Origin: Nocardioides sp. Soil797
Lineage (GTDB): Bacteria > Actinomycetota > Actinomycetes > Propionibacteriales > Nocardioidaceae
DNA length: 39,715 bases
Assembly: GCA_001429555.1 (NCBI GenBank)
Contig: LMSR01000014.1
Coordinates: 141,037 to 180,751 of the forward strand
Direction: 5' to 3'
Part shown: positions 22,558-31,652 of the stretch, one piece after another
Layout of the letters: every line of letters begins with the position of its first letter
How positions within the stretch are numbered: position 1 is the stretch's first letter
Program-made: the position numbers and the translations under genes
Notes under the pieces: generated by a model
What the model was told of the DNA's origin: nothing
Seen by the model: the letters and a program-made list of their open reading frames with translations, nothing else
Databases searched by the model: none

Positions 22558-23694
22558 GGAGAGGGTGATCTCGAGGATGCGGTCGTCGGCAGGCCCCGGG
22601 TCACCGCGGCCGTCGCGGTTCGACGTGGTCAGCCACAGGTTGCCGTTCGGAGCGCGTACGACGGTGCGCAGCCGGCCGTACTTCCCGACGAAGAAGTCGG
22701 TCGGTTTGCTCGCCCGGCCGTCCTTGACCGGCACCCGCCACAGGCGCTCGCCCCGCAGGGAGGCCATCCAGAGGTGCCCCGCGGCGAAGGCGAGCCCCGA
22801 GGGTGAGGCGTTGGCGGTGCGCCAGACCACCTGCGGATCGGCGTACGACGGGGCGCCACCGGTGCCCTCGAAGTGCGGCCAGCCGTAGTTGGCACCCTTG
22901 CGGATCTGATTCAGCTCGTCGAAGGTCTGGGAGCCGAACTCGCTGGCCCACAGTTGTCCGGAGGAGTCGAAGGCCAGGCCCTGCACGTTGCGGTGCCCCG
23001 ACGTCCAGATGGGGGAGTCGGGGTCGGGGTTGCCCGGTGCCGGATCGCCGTCGGTGGTGATTCGCAGGATCTTGCCCCCGAGTGCGTTCGGGTCCTGGGC
23101 CATCTGCCCGTCACCGGTCTCGCCGGTGGAGACGAGGAGGTTCCCGTCAGGAGCGAACTCGAGGCGGCCACCGTCGTGGGTGAATCCCTTCGGGATGCCG
23201 GTCAGGATCGGCTCGATCGCCCCGAGGGTCGAGCCGTCGTACGTCGTCCTCACGACCCGGTTGTCGGTCGCGGTGGTGAGATAGAAGAACAACGTCGAGT
23301 CACGGGTGAAGTCGGGGGAGACCGCGACGCCGAGCAGGCCGGACTCCTCGCGGGGATCGGCCTCGTCGATGGTACCGATCTCGCGTGGCTCGGAGCCGGC
23401 CTTCAGCACGAGCACACGCTTGGTGTCGCGCTCGGTGACCACGGCGCTGCCGTCGGGCAGGAAGTCCAGGCCCCAGGGGGCCCGGAGCCCGGTCGCGAGA
23501 GTGCGTGCCACCGCGACCTGCGGGTCGGCCCTGGCCGGAGACGGTTTGGCGGTGACCGCCGGGTCGGTCGGGTTGGCCGAGCCGGTGGGTTGTGGCACCG
23601 AAGCCTGCGGAGACGGCTCGGGCGGGGCGTCGTCGGTCGTGGTGCAGGCGGTCAACGCCAACGGGACGAGCAGGAGCAGCGCGACCAGCCTCAT
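22555..23694 (-). CDS. PQQ-dependent sugar (sorbosone/glucose) dehydrogenase-like lipoprotein
   Basis: Six-bladed beta-propeller of the soluble glucose/sorbosone dehydrogenase family, predicted extracellular. The N-terminus has a signal peptide with lipobox LTAC, then a Pro/Thr/Ser linker of about 40 residues. The propeller carries LRAPWGLDFLPDG, ESGLLGVAVSPDF, FTHDGGRLEFAPDGNLLVSTGE, HRNVQGLAFD, ASEFG and NYGWPHFEG, the landmark motifs of the family. PQQ use is an inference from the family; actinobacterial members may use sugars unknown so far. 379 residues. It starts one base after the stop of the upstream hydrolase gene, so the two are co-transcribed. Confidence 0.88.
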   Translation of the reverse strand: MRLVALLLLVPLALTACTTTDDAPPEPSPQASVPQPTGSANPTDPAVTAKPSPARADPQVAVARTLATGLRAPWGLDFLPDGSAVVTERDTKRVLVLKAGSEPREIGTIDEADPREESGLLGVAVSPDFTRDSTLFFYLTTATDNRVVRTTYDGSTLGAIEPILTGIPKGFTHDGGRLEFAPDGNLLVSTGETGDGQMAQDPNALGGKILRITTDGDPAPGNPDPDSPIWTSGHRNVQGLAFDSSGQLWASEFGSQTFDELNQIRKGANYGWPHFEGTGGAPSYADPQVVWRTANASPSGLAFAAGHLWMASLRGERLWRVPVKDGRASKPTDFFVGKYGRLRTVVRAPNGNLWLTTSNRDGRGDPGPADDRILEITLS

Positions 23695-23695
23695 G

Positions 23696-24622
23696 TCAGC
23701 CGACCCTATCGAGGAACTCCAGAAGCAGTTCGTGGAAGCGCTCCGGCTGCTCCATCGCGATGAAGTGGCTGCCCACGAGCTCGTCGTAGGTCGCCCCCTC
23801 GATTCGCGCGGCGGCGGAGGCCATGTCCTTCGGCCCGGCCAGCAGGTCCCACTTGGCGCCGACGAAGGCGGTCGGCGCCTGGATCCTGCTGAGAGAGACA
23901 CGGGCATGGGCAGACGTGGTGAGCGCCAGGTGGAAGTACCAGTCCACGGGAGTGGTGAGGTATTCGCGGATGGCCCGGATCGCCAGCTCCCGGTCGGCCA
24001 CCGGGAACATGAAGCCGCTGTGGCTGATCAGGGCCACCGCACGTGGTCCGATCGGCAACCGGCTGGCGACCGGGGTGATCGCCTTGCCGGTCAGGGCCAC
24101 CACGCGGGCCAGGTTCACGGTCAGCGCCTTGGCCACCGGCTTGGGCAGGTGGAACGGCGCCAGCATGGTCGAGAAGGTCGCGCCGGGCACCCCGGCGTAC
24201 GCGAAGAGGCCGGAGACCCGCTCGGGGTGGCGCACCGCGAGCTCGAACATGGTGTTCACACCCATCGACCACCCCGCGACGACGGCCTTCTCGAGCCCGG
24301 CGTGGTCCATCACCGCGATGGCGTCGTCGACGAAGTCCTCGATGCGCACGTGCGAGCGGTCGGCGGGGCGTGCCGAGCCTCCGGTGCCACGGTGGTTCCA
24401 GGACACGACGCGTACGCCGCAACCGGGGCGCAGCAACGACGGCGTGGTCCATGGGTTGGTGCCGAGCCCGTTGCACAGCAGCACGGTCGGGCCGTCGATC
24501 TGGCAGTCGGGGTCGTTGGTCCAGGCGCGAAGCAGCGTGCCGTCGGCGGACTCGACGTCGAAGTAGAACACCTCGGGAAGAGCGTTGTCGACACTGTCCT
24601 GGGTGGGTGCAGGAGAGACCAT
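23696..24622 (-). CDS. Alpha/beta hydrolase
   Basis: 308-residue alpha/beta hydrolase. The substrate-cap region and core contain VLLCNGLGTN, SWNHRGTGGS, the nucleophile elbow VVAGWSMGVNT, the acid in GAKWDLLAG and the His in VGSHFIAMEQPE. The layout resembles epoxide-hydrolase/haloalkane-type enzymes and MhpC-like hydrolases, but I cannot name a substrate. The ATG at 24622 has an AAGAAT -10-like box 7 bases upstream (24630-24635). It is the first gene of a two-gene - strand unit with the sugar dehydrogenase. Confidence 0.88.
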   Translation of the reverse strand: MVSPAPTQDSVDNALPEVFYFDVESADGTLLRAWTNDPDCQIDGPTVLLCNGLGTNPWTTPSLLRPGCGVRVVSWNHRGTGGSARPADRSHVRIEDFVDDAIAVMDHAGLEKAVVAGWSMGVNTMFELAVRHPERVSGLFAYAGVPGATFSTMLAPFHLPKPVAKALTVNLARVVALTGKAITPVASRLPIGPRAVALISHSGFMFPVADRELAIRAIREYLTTPVDWYFHLALTTSAHARVSLSRIQAPTAFVGAKWDLLAGPKDMASAAARIEGATYDELVGSHFIAMEQPERFHELLLEFLDRVG

Positions 24623-24637
24623 GTCCGCGATTCTTCA

Positions 24638-24656
24638 CCACCGCAACGTGCGGTGG
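24638..24656. terminator. Hairpin between the small ORF and the hydrolase gene
   Basis: CCACCGCA (24638-24645) and TGCGGTGG (24649-24656) form a perfect 8-bp stem with a 3-nt ACG loop, just downstream (- strand) of the small ORF stop and 16 bp before the hydrolase start. It may end the small transcript. Confidence 0.55.
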
Positions 24657-24695
24657 GGGCAATGTGACCGACTCGTCAGGGTGTCGTTGTCGGCC

Positions 24696-24890
24696 TCAGC
24701 CGTGGGCGGCGGCCCGGTCGTGCGGGTGATCGTGGGGGCGTCGGGCGGCGAAGAACTCCTCGACGTCGAGGATCTCCGCGCGGTGCTGGGCCAGGGCAGT
24801 GCTGGCCAGCATGGCGTTGCGGCGGGCGTTCAACTGGGACGAGACGGCCCAGTCCTCAAGCAACTTCTGTGGAAATCGCAAAGGGTTCAT
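24696..24890 (-). CDS. Small protein of unknown function (about 64 residues)
   Basis: Small ORF not matched to any family I know. The sequence MNPLRFPQKLLEDWAVSSQL, then NARRNAMLASTALAQHRAEI and LDVEEFFAARR reads as an amphipathic helical protein with a His-rich tail (RRPHDHPHDRAAAHG). Composition is unlike a shadow of another gene, and no gene lies on the opposite strand. A TTG at 24905 is an alternative start. A -10-like TAGCGT (24932-24927) lies just upstream and would start a transcript near 24920. The His-rich end could bind metal, but this is speculation. Confidence 0.5.
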   Translation of the reverse strand: MNPLRFPQKLLEDWAVSSQLNARRNAMLASTALAQHRAEILDVEEFFAARRPHDHPHDRAAAHG

Positions 24891-24981
24891 GACGGGTCCA
24901 GGCAACTCGGCGAATGGGATGGCTCCACGCTAGGACGGAGGTCGTCGCGCCAGGTCAACACCGTGTGACATCTGGGTGAAC

Positions 24982-25827
24982 TCAGTCCGGGACCGGCTCG
25001 TGGATGGCGGTTCCACTGCGTGTCGCGCCGACGCTCGCGGTGATGACCAGGGCCATGGCGAGCCACTGGAGCGGCTCGAGGAACTCACCGAGGACCACGA
25101 TCGCGGCCAGCGCAGCAGCGGCAGGCTCGAGGCTCATCAGGATGCCGAAGACCGACGGCCTCAACGACCGGAGCGCGGCGAGCTCCAGGCTGTAGGGGAT
25201 CACCGAGCTGAGCAGGCCGACCGCAGCGCCGACCGCGAGGATCTTCGGCTGCATCAGTGGGGTGGCGCTCCCGCTGAGCACGGCAGGCACCAGCAGGAAC
25301 GTGGCCACCGCGCTGGCAACGGCCAGCCCGTCGATGCCCGGCCAGCGCCGACCCGTGCTCGCGCTCATCAGGATGTACGACGCCCAACCGGCGCCGGCGA
25401 GCAGCGCGAAGAGGACTCCACTCACGGTGACCCCGGCGGGTTGGAAGCCGAGCAGCACGACCCCTGCTGCGGCGAAGCCGACCCAGAGCAGGTCACGGGC
25501 ACGGCGAGAGCCGATGACCGCGATCGAGAGGGGGCCGACGAACTCGATGGTGACCGCCAGGCCGAGGGGGATCCGGGAGAACGCCTCATAGATCGACCAG
25601 TTCATCACCCCGAGGCTGAGCCCGAAGCCGACGACGACCAGCCAGTCCTCACGACTGCGACCGCGCAGCGTGGGTCGTGCGATCGCCAGGAACACCAGGG
25701 TGCTGGTGGCCAGGCGCAGGAAGACCATCTCGGTCGGGCCGATCCGGTCGAAGAGGCCCTTGGCGATCGCGGCGCCCAGCTGCACGGAGAGGATTCCGCC
25801 GAGGACCAGCCAAATTGCCCGCCGCAT
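24982..25827 (-). CDS. EamA-family (DMT superfamily) transporter, RhtA-like
   Basis: Ten-helix drug/metabolite transporter. The two EamA repeats are visible: the first from AIWLVLGGILSVQLGAAIAK through GPLSIAVIG, the second from GVLFALLAGAGWASYILMSA to ASVGATRSG. The conserved EAFSRIPLGLAVTIEFVGPL segment (residue order E-x-IPLGxAxxIEFxGPL) is the signature of RhtA-type threonine/homoserine exporters. I chose the ATG at 25827, which has GGGAGG 4-5 nt upstream. A start at 25869 would overlap the ATG of the divergent BNR gene. The substrate is probably an amino acid or related compound. Confidence 0.85.
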   Translation of the reverse strand: MRRAIWLVLGGILSVQLGAAIAKGLFDRIGPTEMVFLRLATSTLVFLAIARPTLRGRSREDWLVVVGFGLSLGVMNWSIYEAFSRIPLGLAVTIEFVGPLSIAVIGSRRARDLLWVGFAAAGVVLLGFQPAGVTVSGVLFALLAGAGWASYILMSASTGRRWPGIDGLAVASAVATFLLVPAVLSGSATPLMQPKILAVGAAVGLLSSVIPYSLELAALRSLRPSVFGILMSLEPAAAALAAIVVLGEFLEPLQWLAMALVITASVGATRSGTAIHEPVPD

Positions 25828-25855
25828 GGCCCTCCCCGCATCGTCGATCTGGTCG

Positions 25856-25861
25856 TAGGCT
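25856..25861 (+). promoter_or_regulatory. Leaderless-type -10 element of the BNR-repeat gene
   Basis: TAGGCT ends six bases before the ATG at 25868. No Shine-Dalgarno is present. It lies within the 40-bp gap to the divergent EamA start. Confidence 0.6.
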
Positions 25862-25867
25862 CGCAGC

Positions 25868-26953
25868 ATGTCATCAACGCTGCTCCTGGCCGGCACGAGG
25901 AAGGGCTTGTGGCTCGGCAGGTCCGACGACGACCGCGTCGACTGGACCTGGTCGGGGCCTCACTTCGACATGGAGGAGGTCTACTCCTGCACGGTCGACA
26001 CCGTCGGGTCGGCTCCGCGGATCCTGGTCGGCACCTCGTCGCCGTGGACGGGTGCCCAGGTGTGGCGCTCGGACGACCTCGGCGAGACCTGGCAGGAGAC
26101 GCCGGGTGGCGCCGTACGCATGCCCGACGACGTCGACGCCAGTGTCGAGCGGGTCTGGCAGCTGGTGCCCGGGATCGAGCCCGGTGTGGTCTATGCCGGC
26201 ACCGAACCCGGGGCGGTGTTCCGGTCGGAGGACGGTGGCGAGACCTTCGCGCTGATGCGCGGGCTGTGGGACCACCCGCACCGCCTCGAGTGGAACGAAG
26301 GCTTCGGCGGTCAGGCCTTCCACACGATCCTGCCGCACCCGACCGACCCGAATCGGTTGACCGTGGCCATCTCCACCGGTGGCGTCTACGAGACGACCGA
26401 TGCCGGTGCCACCTGGCGGCCCCGCAACCGCGGCATCCGCGCAGAGTTCCTCCCCGAGGGTGAGCAGTTCCCCGAGTTCGGCCAGTGCGTGCACAAGGTC
26501 GCCCGGCACCCCGACGTGCCCGATCGGTTGTTCCTGCAGAACCACGGTGGTGTCTATCGCTCCGACGACGCCGGCGGGGAGTGGACCTACATCGCCGACG
26601 GGTTGCCGGCCGACTTCGGGTTCCCGATCGTGGTGCACCCCAACGATCCCGACACGATCTTCGTCTTCCCGATCCAGGGTGGCGACGGGCGGTTCCCCGT
26701 CGACGGCCAGGCGCAGGTGTGGCGTTCCCGCGACGCCGGCTCGACCTGGCACCGACTCAGCCAAGGTCTGCCCGAGCGCTTCTTCGTGGCGGTGATGCGT
26801 GACGCCATGTGCACCGACGGGGCAGACCCCGCCGGTCTCTACCTCGGGGGCCGCAACGGCACCGTGTTCGCCTCGGCCGACGAGGGTGAGACGTGGACCG
26901 AGACGATCGACAACCTGCCCGACGTGATGGTGGTCCGCGCCGCCCGGGTGTGA
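25868..26953 (+). CDS. BNR/sialidase-like repeat protein (beta-propeller, exo-sialidase-like fold)
   Basis: 361 residues built of repeated Asp-box (BNR) motifs, S-x-D-x-G-x-T-W: RSDDLGETWQE, RSEDGGETFALM, ETTDAGATWRP, RSDDAGGEWTY, RSRDAGSTWHR and ASADEGETWTE. No signal peptide is visible, so it should be cytoplasmic, unlike true sialidases. The catalytic triad of sialidases (Arg triad, Tyr/Glu) cannot be confirmed. This domain is widespread in actinobacteria without known activity. It may be a structural propeller or a binding protein. Divergent from the EamA exporter, whose start is 40 bp away. Confidence 0.8.
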   Translation: MSSTLLLAGTRKGLWLGRSDDDRVDWTWSGPHFDMEEVYSCTVDTVGSAPRILVGTSSPWTGAQVWRSDDLGETWQETPGGAVRMPDDVDASVERVWQLVPGIEPGVVYAGTEPGAVFRSEDGGETFALMRGLWDHPHRLEWNEGFGGQAFHTILPHPTDPNRLTVAISTGGVYETTDAGATWRPRNRGIRAEFLPEGEQFPEFGQCVHKVARHPDVPDRLFLQNHGGVYRSDDAGGEWTYIADGLPADFGFPIVVHPNDPDTIFVFPIQGGDGRFPVDGQAQVWRSRDAGSTWHRLSQGLPERFFVAVMRDAMCTDGADPAGLYLGGRNGTVFASADEGETWTETIDNLPDVMVVRAARV

Positions 26954-27035
26954 CCTGCGCGACACGCGGGGCTTCTTGGACGCGCCGGGTTGTGGCACGA
27001 TCCTTGCCAAGCATTCATGTGGAGGGGTTCTGGGG

Positions 27036-27497
27036 ATGTCGGAGTTCGAGGTTGTCCGCTCGATCGTGGTGGTCGCCGATCCACAACAGGTGCACGCGAT
27101 GGTCAATGACTTCACCGAGTGGCAGAAGTGGTCGCCCTGGGAGGGGATCGACCCTGATCTCGAGCGCACCTATTCCGGCCCCGCGTCCGGGGCCGGGGCC
27201 CGCTATGCGTGGAGCGGCAACAAGAAGGCCGGCAGCGGTGACATGGAGATCACCGGCTCCACGCCCGACCAGATCGTGGCCAACGTCCACTTCCACAGGC
27301 CGTTCAAGGCAAACAACGCGGTCACCTTCACCTTCGCCCCGGTGGCCGAGGGCACCGAGGTGACCTGGGGGATGACCGGCCAGCAGAAGGGGTTGATGGG
27401 GCTGATCGGCAAGCTGATCCCGATGGACAAACTGTTGGGCAAGGACTTCGAGAAGGGCCTCGCCCAACTCAAGGCGTCGGTCGAGCGACACGGCTGA
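27036..27497 (+). CDS. SRPBCC-family (START-like) protein
   Basis: 153-residue helix-grip protein of the polyketide cyclase/dehydrase type, a hydrophobic-ligand pocket. The first strand EVVRSIVVVADPQQVHAMVN is followed by DFTEWQKWSPWEGIDPDL (the D-x-x-x-W-x-x-W-S-P-W family signature) and GTEVTWGMTGQQKG near the C-terminus. The ATG at 27036 has GGAGGGG (27021-27027) eight bases upstream. The earlier in-frame TTG at 26976 lacks one. The ligand is not known. Confidence 0.85.
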   Translation: MSEFEVVRSIVVVADPQQVHAMVNDFTEWQKWSPWEGIDPDLERTYSGPASGAGARYAWSGNKKAGSGDMEITGSTPDQIVANVHFHRPFKANNAVTFTFAPVAEGTEVTWGMTGQQKGLMGLIGKLIPMDKLLGKDFEKGLAQLKASVERHG

Positions 27498-27586
27498 GTC
27501 CGCCGACACACGTCGCCGCGGGTGTCCATCCACGGTTGCGAGGCAGCACAGGTGAGACACGGCGTCCCTCGTTGTGCTTGCGGGAT

Positions 27587-27592
27587 TAGGCT
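27587..27592 (+). promoter_or_regulatory. Leaderless-type -10 element of ilvD
   Basis: TAGGCT ends six bases before the ilvD ATG (27599). No Shine-Dalgarno is seen. No leader peptide or T-box-like structure is visible in the 101-bp gap after the SRPBCC gene. Confidence 0.6.
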
Positions 27593-27598
27593 CGGCCC

Positions 27599-29281
27599 AT
27601 GACCGATGCACCTGACCTGAAGCCCCGTAGCCGCGACGTCACCGACGGACTCGAGACGACCGCAGCCCGCGGCATGCTGCGCGCGGTCGGCATGGGTGAT
27701 GACGACTTCGCCAAGCCGCAGATCGGCGTGGCCAGCTCGTGGAACGAGATCACGCCGTGCAACCTCTCCCTCGACCGGCTCGCCAAGGCCGCCAAGGAGG
27801 GTGTGCACGCCGCCGGCGGCTTCCCGCTCGAGTTCGGCACCATCTCGGTCTCCGACGGCATCTCGATGGGCCACGAGGGTATGCACTTCTCGCTGGTCTC
27901 CCGCGAGGTCATCGCCGACTCCGTCGAGACCGTGATGATGGCCGAACGCCTCGACGGCTCGGTGCTCCTGGCCGGTTGTGACAAGTCCCTGCCGGGCATG
28001 CTGATGGCCGCGGCACGCCTCGACCTCGCCTCGGTCTTCCTGTACGCCGGCTCCACGTTGCCCGGCAAGCTCGACGGCAACGACGTCACCATCATCGATG
28101 CCTTCGAGGCCGTCGGTGCCTGCCTGGCCGGCAAGATCACCCGTGACGAGGTGACTCGGGTCGAGAAGGCGATCTGCCCGGGTGAGGGCGCGTGCGGCGG
28201 CATGTACACCGCCAACACGATGGCCTCGGTCGGTGAGGCCCTCGGCATGTCGTTGCCCGGTTCCGCGGCCCCGCCGGCGCCGGACCGTCGCCGCGACAAC
28301 TTCGCGATCAAGTCGGGTGAGGCCGTCGTCGAGATGCTGCGCAAGGGCCTGACCGCCCGCCAGATCATGACCATGGAGGCGTTCGAGAACGCGATCGCCG
28401 TGGTGATGGCACTGGGCGGTTCCACCAACGCCGTGCTCCACCTGCTGGCGATCGCCCGTGAGGCCGAGGTGCCGTTGACCATCGACGACTTCAACCGGAT
28501 CGGCGACAAGGTGCCGCACCTGGCCGACCTGAAGCCGTTCGGCAAGTACGTGATGACCGACGTCGACCGGGTCGGCGGCATCCCGATGGTGATGAAGGCG
28601 CTCCTCGAGGCCGGCCTGATGCACGGCGACGTGATGACGGTGACCGGAAAGACGATGGCCGAGAACCTGGCCGAGATCGCGCCACCGGAGCTCGACGGCG
28701 ACGTCATCCACACGATGGACAACGCGATCCACAAGTCCGGCGGCCTCACCATCCTCAAGGGCTCACTGGCCCCGGAGGGTGCCGTGGTGAAGAGCGCCGG
28801 CTTCGACAACGACGTCTTCACCGGCACCGCTCGCGTCTTCGACGGCGAGCGGGCGGCGCTCGACGCGCTGACCCAGGGCAAGATCGTGGCCAACGACGTC
28901 GTGGTGATCCGCTACGAGGGCCCCAAGGGCGGCCCCGGCATGCGCGAGATGCTGGCCATCACCGGAGCCATCAAGGGCGCCGGGCTCGGCAAGGACGTCC
29001 TGCTGATCACCGATGGCCGCTTCTCCGGCGGTACGACGGGCCTGTGCGTGGGCCACATCGCCCCCGAGGCCGTCGACGCCGGCCCGATCGCGTTCGTGCG
29101 CGACGGCGACCAGATCACCCTCGACGTGGCCAATCGCCTCCTCGAGATCGGTGTCTCCGACGAGGAGCTGGAGTCCCGCAAGGCGGGTTGGGAGCCGAAC
29201 CCGCCGAAGTACACCCGCGGTGTGCTCGGCAAGTACGCCAAGACCGTGCAGTCCGCCGCGCACGGAGCCATCACCTCCTGA
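27599..29281 (+). CDS. ilvD: Dihydroxy-acid dehydratase
   Basis: Fe-S enzyme of branched-chain amino acid synthesis that dehydrates 2,3-dihydroxy-3-methyl acids to 2-oxo acids. The three cluster cysteines are in place: EITPCNLS (Cys54), [11 protein letters not shown] and [14 protein letters not shown]. Other landmarks are [25 protein letters not shown] and [20 protein letters not shown]. At 560 residues it is normal length. It is leaderless by its -10 box. No other ilv or leu gene is nearby. Confidence 0.97.
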   Translation: MTDAPDLKPRSRDVTDGLETTAARGMLRAVGMGDDDFAKPQIGVASSWNEITPCNLSLDRLAKAAKEGVHAAGGFPLEFGTISVSDGISMGHEGMHFSLVSREVIADSVETVMMAERLDGSVLLAGCDKSLPGMLMAAARLDLASVFLYAGSTLPGKLDGNDVTIIDAFEAVGACLAGKITRDEVTRVEKAICPGEGACGGMYTANTMASVGEALGMSLPGSAAPPAPDRRRDNFAIKSGEAVVEMLRKGLTARQIMTMEAFENAIAVVMALGGSTNAVLHLLAIAREAEVPLTIDDFNRIGDKVPHLADLKPFGKYVMTDVDRVGGIPMVMKALLEAGLMHGDVMTVTGKTMAENLAEIAPPELDGDVIHTMDNAIHKSGGLTILKGSLAPEGAVVKSAGFDNDVFTGTARVFDGERAALDALTQGKIVANDVVVIRYEGPKGGPGMREMLAITGAIKGAGLGKDVLLITDGRFSGGTTGLCVGHIAPEAVDAGPIAFVRDGDQITLDVANRLLEIGVSDEELESRKAGWEPNPPKYTRGVLGKYAKTVQSAAHGAITS

Positions 29282-29295
29282 GGCATCGTCGTCCG

Positions 29296-29332
29296 GTGGT
29301 TTCGAGACGCTCGTTCCTCGCTCCTCAACCAC
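29296..29332. repeat. REP-like hairpin repeat after ilvD
   Basis: A 37-bp element begins GTGGTTTCGAG (29296-29306) and ends CTCAACCAC (29324-29332), with complementary ends GTGGTT/AACCAC around a GACGCTCG...CCTCGCTC core. I recall near-identical intergenic elements in Nocardioides genomes, where they recur many times. Here it follows ilvD and could also act as its terminator. Confidence 0.6.
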
Positions 29333-29360
29333 AGGGATGGTGTGGGTGTAGACAAGGGGC

Positions 29361-30281
29361 ATGACGGGTGACGCGGGGAAGCTGGTGCGACACCGGGCGA
29401 CCGGCGAGGTCGGCACGGTGTTTCCGACCTTCCGGGACGCCCACGTCCACCTCGGCCTGATCGACGCCACCGCGCTCTCGGACTCGGGAATCGGCGCGGC
29501 GGTCGACCTCGGCTGGTCGCCCGACATCGCCCGGATCGCCGCGCAGGCGCCGGTCCCGGTTGCGTACGCCGGGTGCTTCCTGACCGCTCCGGGCGGCTAT
29601 CCCTCTGACCGCGCGTGGGCTCCTGCGGCGAGTGTGCGACCGGTCGCCGGGGTCGACGATGCCGCTGCCGCCGTGAACGAGCAGGTCGAGCGGGGCGCCT
29701 CGCTGATCAAGGTGACCCTGCACCGCGACGCCGGCCCCATCCTCGACGCGACCACGCTCGCCGCGATCGTGGCTGCCGCCGGACGGCCGGTCGGTGGTGG
29801 CGCAGAGCTGCCGGTGGTCGCCCATGTCGAGGGCGCTGGGATGGCCGAGCTCGCCCTGGCCGCCGGAGTCGGCGTACTCGCCCACACGCCGTGGACCGAG
29901 CATCTCGCGGACGACGTGATCGCCCGGGCAGCGGCAGCCCAGCGCTGGATCAGCACGTTGGCGATCCACGACGCGACTCCCGGGCAGGAGGTGGCGCAGG
30001 ACAACCTGCGGCGATTCCACGCGGCCGGGGGAGAGGTGCTCTACGGCACCGACCTGGGCAACGGCGACCTGCCGAACGGGCTGAACCCCCACGAGCTCGA
30101 GTTGCTGCATGCGGCCGGGTTGCGGCACCGGGCCGTCCTCCATGCCCTGACCACCCCCTTCCCCCAGGCCGTCGCCGGCGATCGGGCCACGTTCGTGCCG
30201 GGGAGCCCCGACCACGACCTCGTTGCCTGGTTGGCCGGAGCGGTCGTCGTACGTCGGGACGAGCTGTCCCAGGCACGATGA
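29361..30281 (+). CDS. Amidohydrolase-family protein at the head of the kynurenine cluster
   Basis: 306-residue metal-dependent hydrolase (TIM-barrel amidohydrolase superfamily). HxH appears in FRDAHVHLGLID, a possible bridging Lys in SLIKVTLHRDAG, later His in VVAHVEGAG and LAHTPWTEH, and the catalytic Asp in LYGTDLGNG. A -10-like TAGACA (29349-29354) ends six bases before the ATG. The 96-bp gap to kynureninase holds only weak signals. Its substrate is unknown; a role as N-formylkynurenine amidase or related hydrolase in the pathway is a guess from position, since known formamidases belong to other families. Confidence 0.8.
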   Translation: MTGDAGKLVRHRATGEVGTVFPTFRDAHVHLGLIDATALSDSGIGAAVDLGWSPDIARIAAQAPVPVAYAGCFLTAPGGYPSDRAWAPAASVRPVAGVDDAAAAVNEQVERGASLIKVTLHRDAGPILDATTLAAIVAAAGRPVGGGAELPVVAHVEGAGMAELALAAGVGVLAHTPWTEHLADDVIARAAAAQRWISTLAIHDATPGQEVAQDNLRRFHAAGGEVLYGTDLGNGDLPNGLNPHELELLHAAGLRHRAVLHALTTPFPQAVAGDRATFVPGSPDHDLVAWLAGAVVVRRDELSQAR

Positions 30282-30377
30282 GTGGCGCCGACTGGACGCG
30301 GATGACCCCTGACGGCCAGAGTGTCCGGAGAGCGGAGGGATGTGACCGCTGACACAGCACATGGGGAGGACCACAGG

Positions 30378-31652
30378 GTGACATTCGACGAACCGGGTGC
30401 GCTGGCACTCGACGCCAGCGACCCCTCGCAGCGCGAGCAGTTCCTGGTCCCGCCGGTGCCGGACCGTCCGGGCGAGGAGCTCGCCTACCTGGCCGGCAAC
30501 TCTCTCGGGTTGCAGCCCCGGGTGACCGCGGAGCGGCTCGCCGCCGAGCTGGATGACTGGGCCCGACTGGGTGTCGAGGGACACCTGGAGGCGGAGCGGC
30601 CCTGGTTGCCCTACCACGAGCTGCTGCGGGAGCCGGCGGCGAAGCTGGTCGGTGCGCGACCGGCCGAGGTGGTCGCGATGAACTCGCTCACCGTCAACCT
30701 GCACCTGATGATGGTGAGCTTCTACCGGCCCACGCCCGAGCGACACGCGATCGTCATCGAGGACACCGCGTTTCCCTCCGACAGCTACGCGGTCCGCAGC
30801 CAGGCCGTGCTCCACGGCTTCGACGTCGACCAGACGGTGATTCGTCTGAAGGCCCGCGAGGGCGAGACGGGCCTGCGCAGCGAGGACGTGGTCGCCTTCC
30901 TGGCCGAGCACGGCGAGAAGGTTGCCCTGGTGCTGCTGGGCGGCGTCAACTACTACAGCGGTGAGCTCCTCGACATCCCCGCGATCACCCGTGCCGGCCA
31001 CGCCGCCGGGGCGGTGGTCGGCTGGGACCTGGCCCATGCGGCCGGCAACGTCCCCCTGCAGTTGCACGACTGGGACGTCGACTGGGCAGCGTGGTGCACC
31101 TACAAGTACCTGAACAGTGGCCCCGGGGCGATCGCCGGGGCCTTCGTCCACGAGCGGCACCTGGGCGATCGTTCCCTGCCGAGGCTGGAGGGCTGGTGGA
31201 GCACGGACCCGAGCACTCGGTTCACGATGGGCCCCGAGGTCACCCCGGTGGCGTCGGCGGATGCGTGGCAGCTCTCGAACCCGCCGATCCTCGCGATGGC
31301 CCCGGTGCTGGCTTCACTGGAGATGTTCGACCGGGTGGGCATGGACACGCTGAGGGCACGCAGCGAGCGACTCACGGCCTACCTCGAGCAGGCACTGGAC
31401 GAGCTGTGTGCCGATCGGGCGTTGCAGATCATCACCCCGCGTGAGCCGAGTCGGCGCGGCGCCCAGCTGTCGGTGCGCCTGCTGGGCGACGACGCCGGCG
31501 AGGTGTGCCGGGCGCTGCGCGAGCGCGGCGTCATCGCCGACGCCCGCCAGCCCGACGTGGTGCGGCTCGCACCGGTGCCGATGTACTGCACCTACCACGA
31601 CTGCTGGCGCGCTGCGCGAGCCTTGGCCGAGGTGGTGAGTGCCCGTGGCTGA
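30378..31652 (+). CDS. kynU: Kynureninase
   Basis: PLP enzyme cleaving kynurenine or 3-hydroxykynurenine to (3-hydroxy)anthranilate plus alanine. Family markers: YLAGNSLGLQPR, MNSLTVNLHLMMVSFYRPT, EDTAFPSDSYAVRSQ, WDLAHAAGNVPLQLHDW and the PLP lysine in WCTYKYLNSGPG. The GTG at 30378 was preferred because GGGGAGGA (30363-30370) lies 7 bases upstream; GTG at 30342 or 30321 would add 12-19 unconserved residues. Length from 30378 is 424, near the usual 410-430. Overlaps kmo by 14 bases. Confidence 0.95.
   Translation: MTFDEPGALALDASDPSQREQFLVPPVPDRPGEELAYLAGNSLGLQPRVTAERLAAELDDWARLGVEGHLEAERPWLPYHELLREPAAKLVGARPAEVVAMNSLTVNLHLMMVSFYRPTPERHAIVIEDTAFPSDSYAVRSQAVLHGFDVDQTVIRLKAREGETGLRSEDVVAFLAEHGEKVALVLLGGVNYYSGELLDIPAITRAGHAAGAVVGWDLAHAAGNVPLQLHDWDVDWAAWCTYKYLNSGPGAIAGAFVHERHLGDRSLPRLEGWWSTDPSTRFTMGPEVTPVASADAWQLSNPPILAMAPVLASLEMFDRVGMDTLRARSERLTAYLEQALDELCADRALQIITPREPSRRGAQLSVRLLGDDAGEVCRALRERGVIADARQPDVVRLAPVPMYCTYHDCWRAARALAEVVSARG

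Noticed and set aside
22433..22888. Open frame reading through the hairpin array into the dehydrogenase 3' end
   Set aside because: It covers repeats and the antisense of a real gene; no domain and no start signal.
24976..26463. 495-codon + strand frame spanning the EamA and BNR genes
   Set aside because: It crosses two real genes, one on each strand, and its sequence is low-complexity antisense and frame-shifted shadow.
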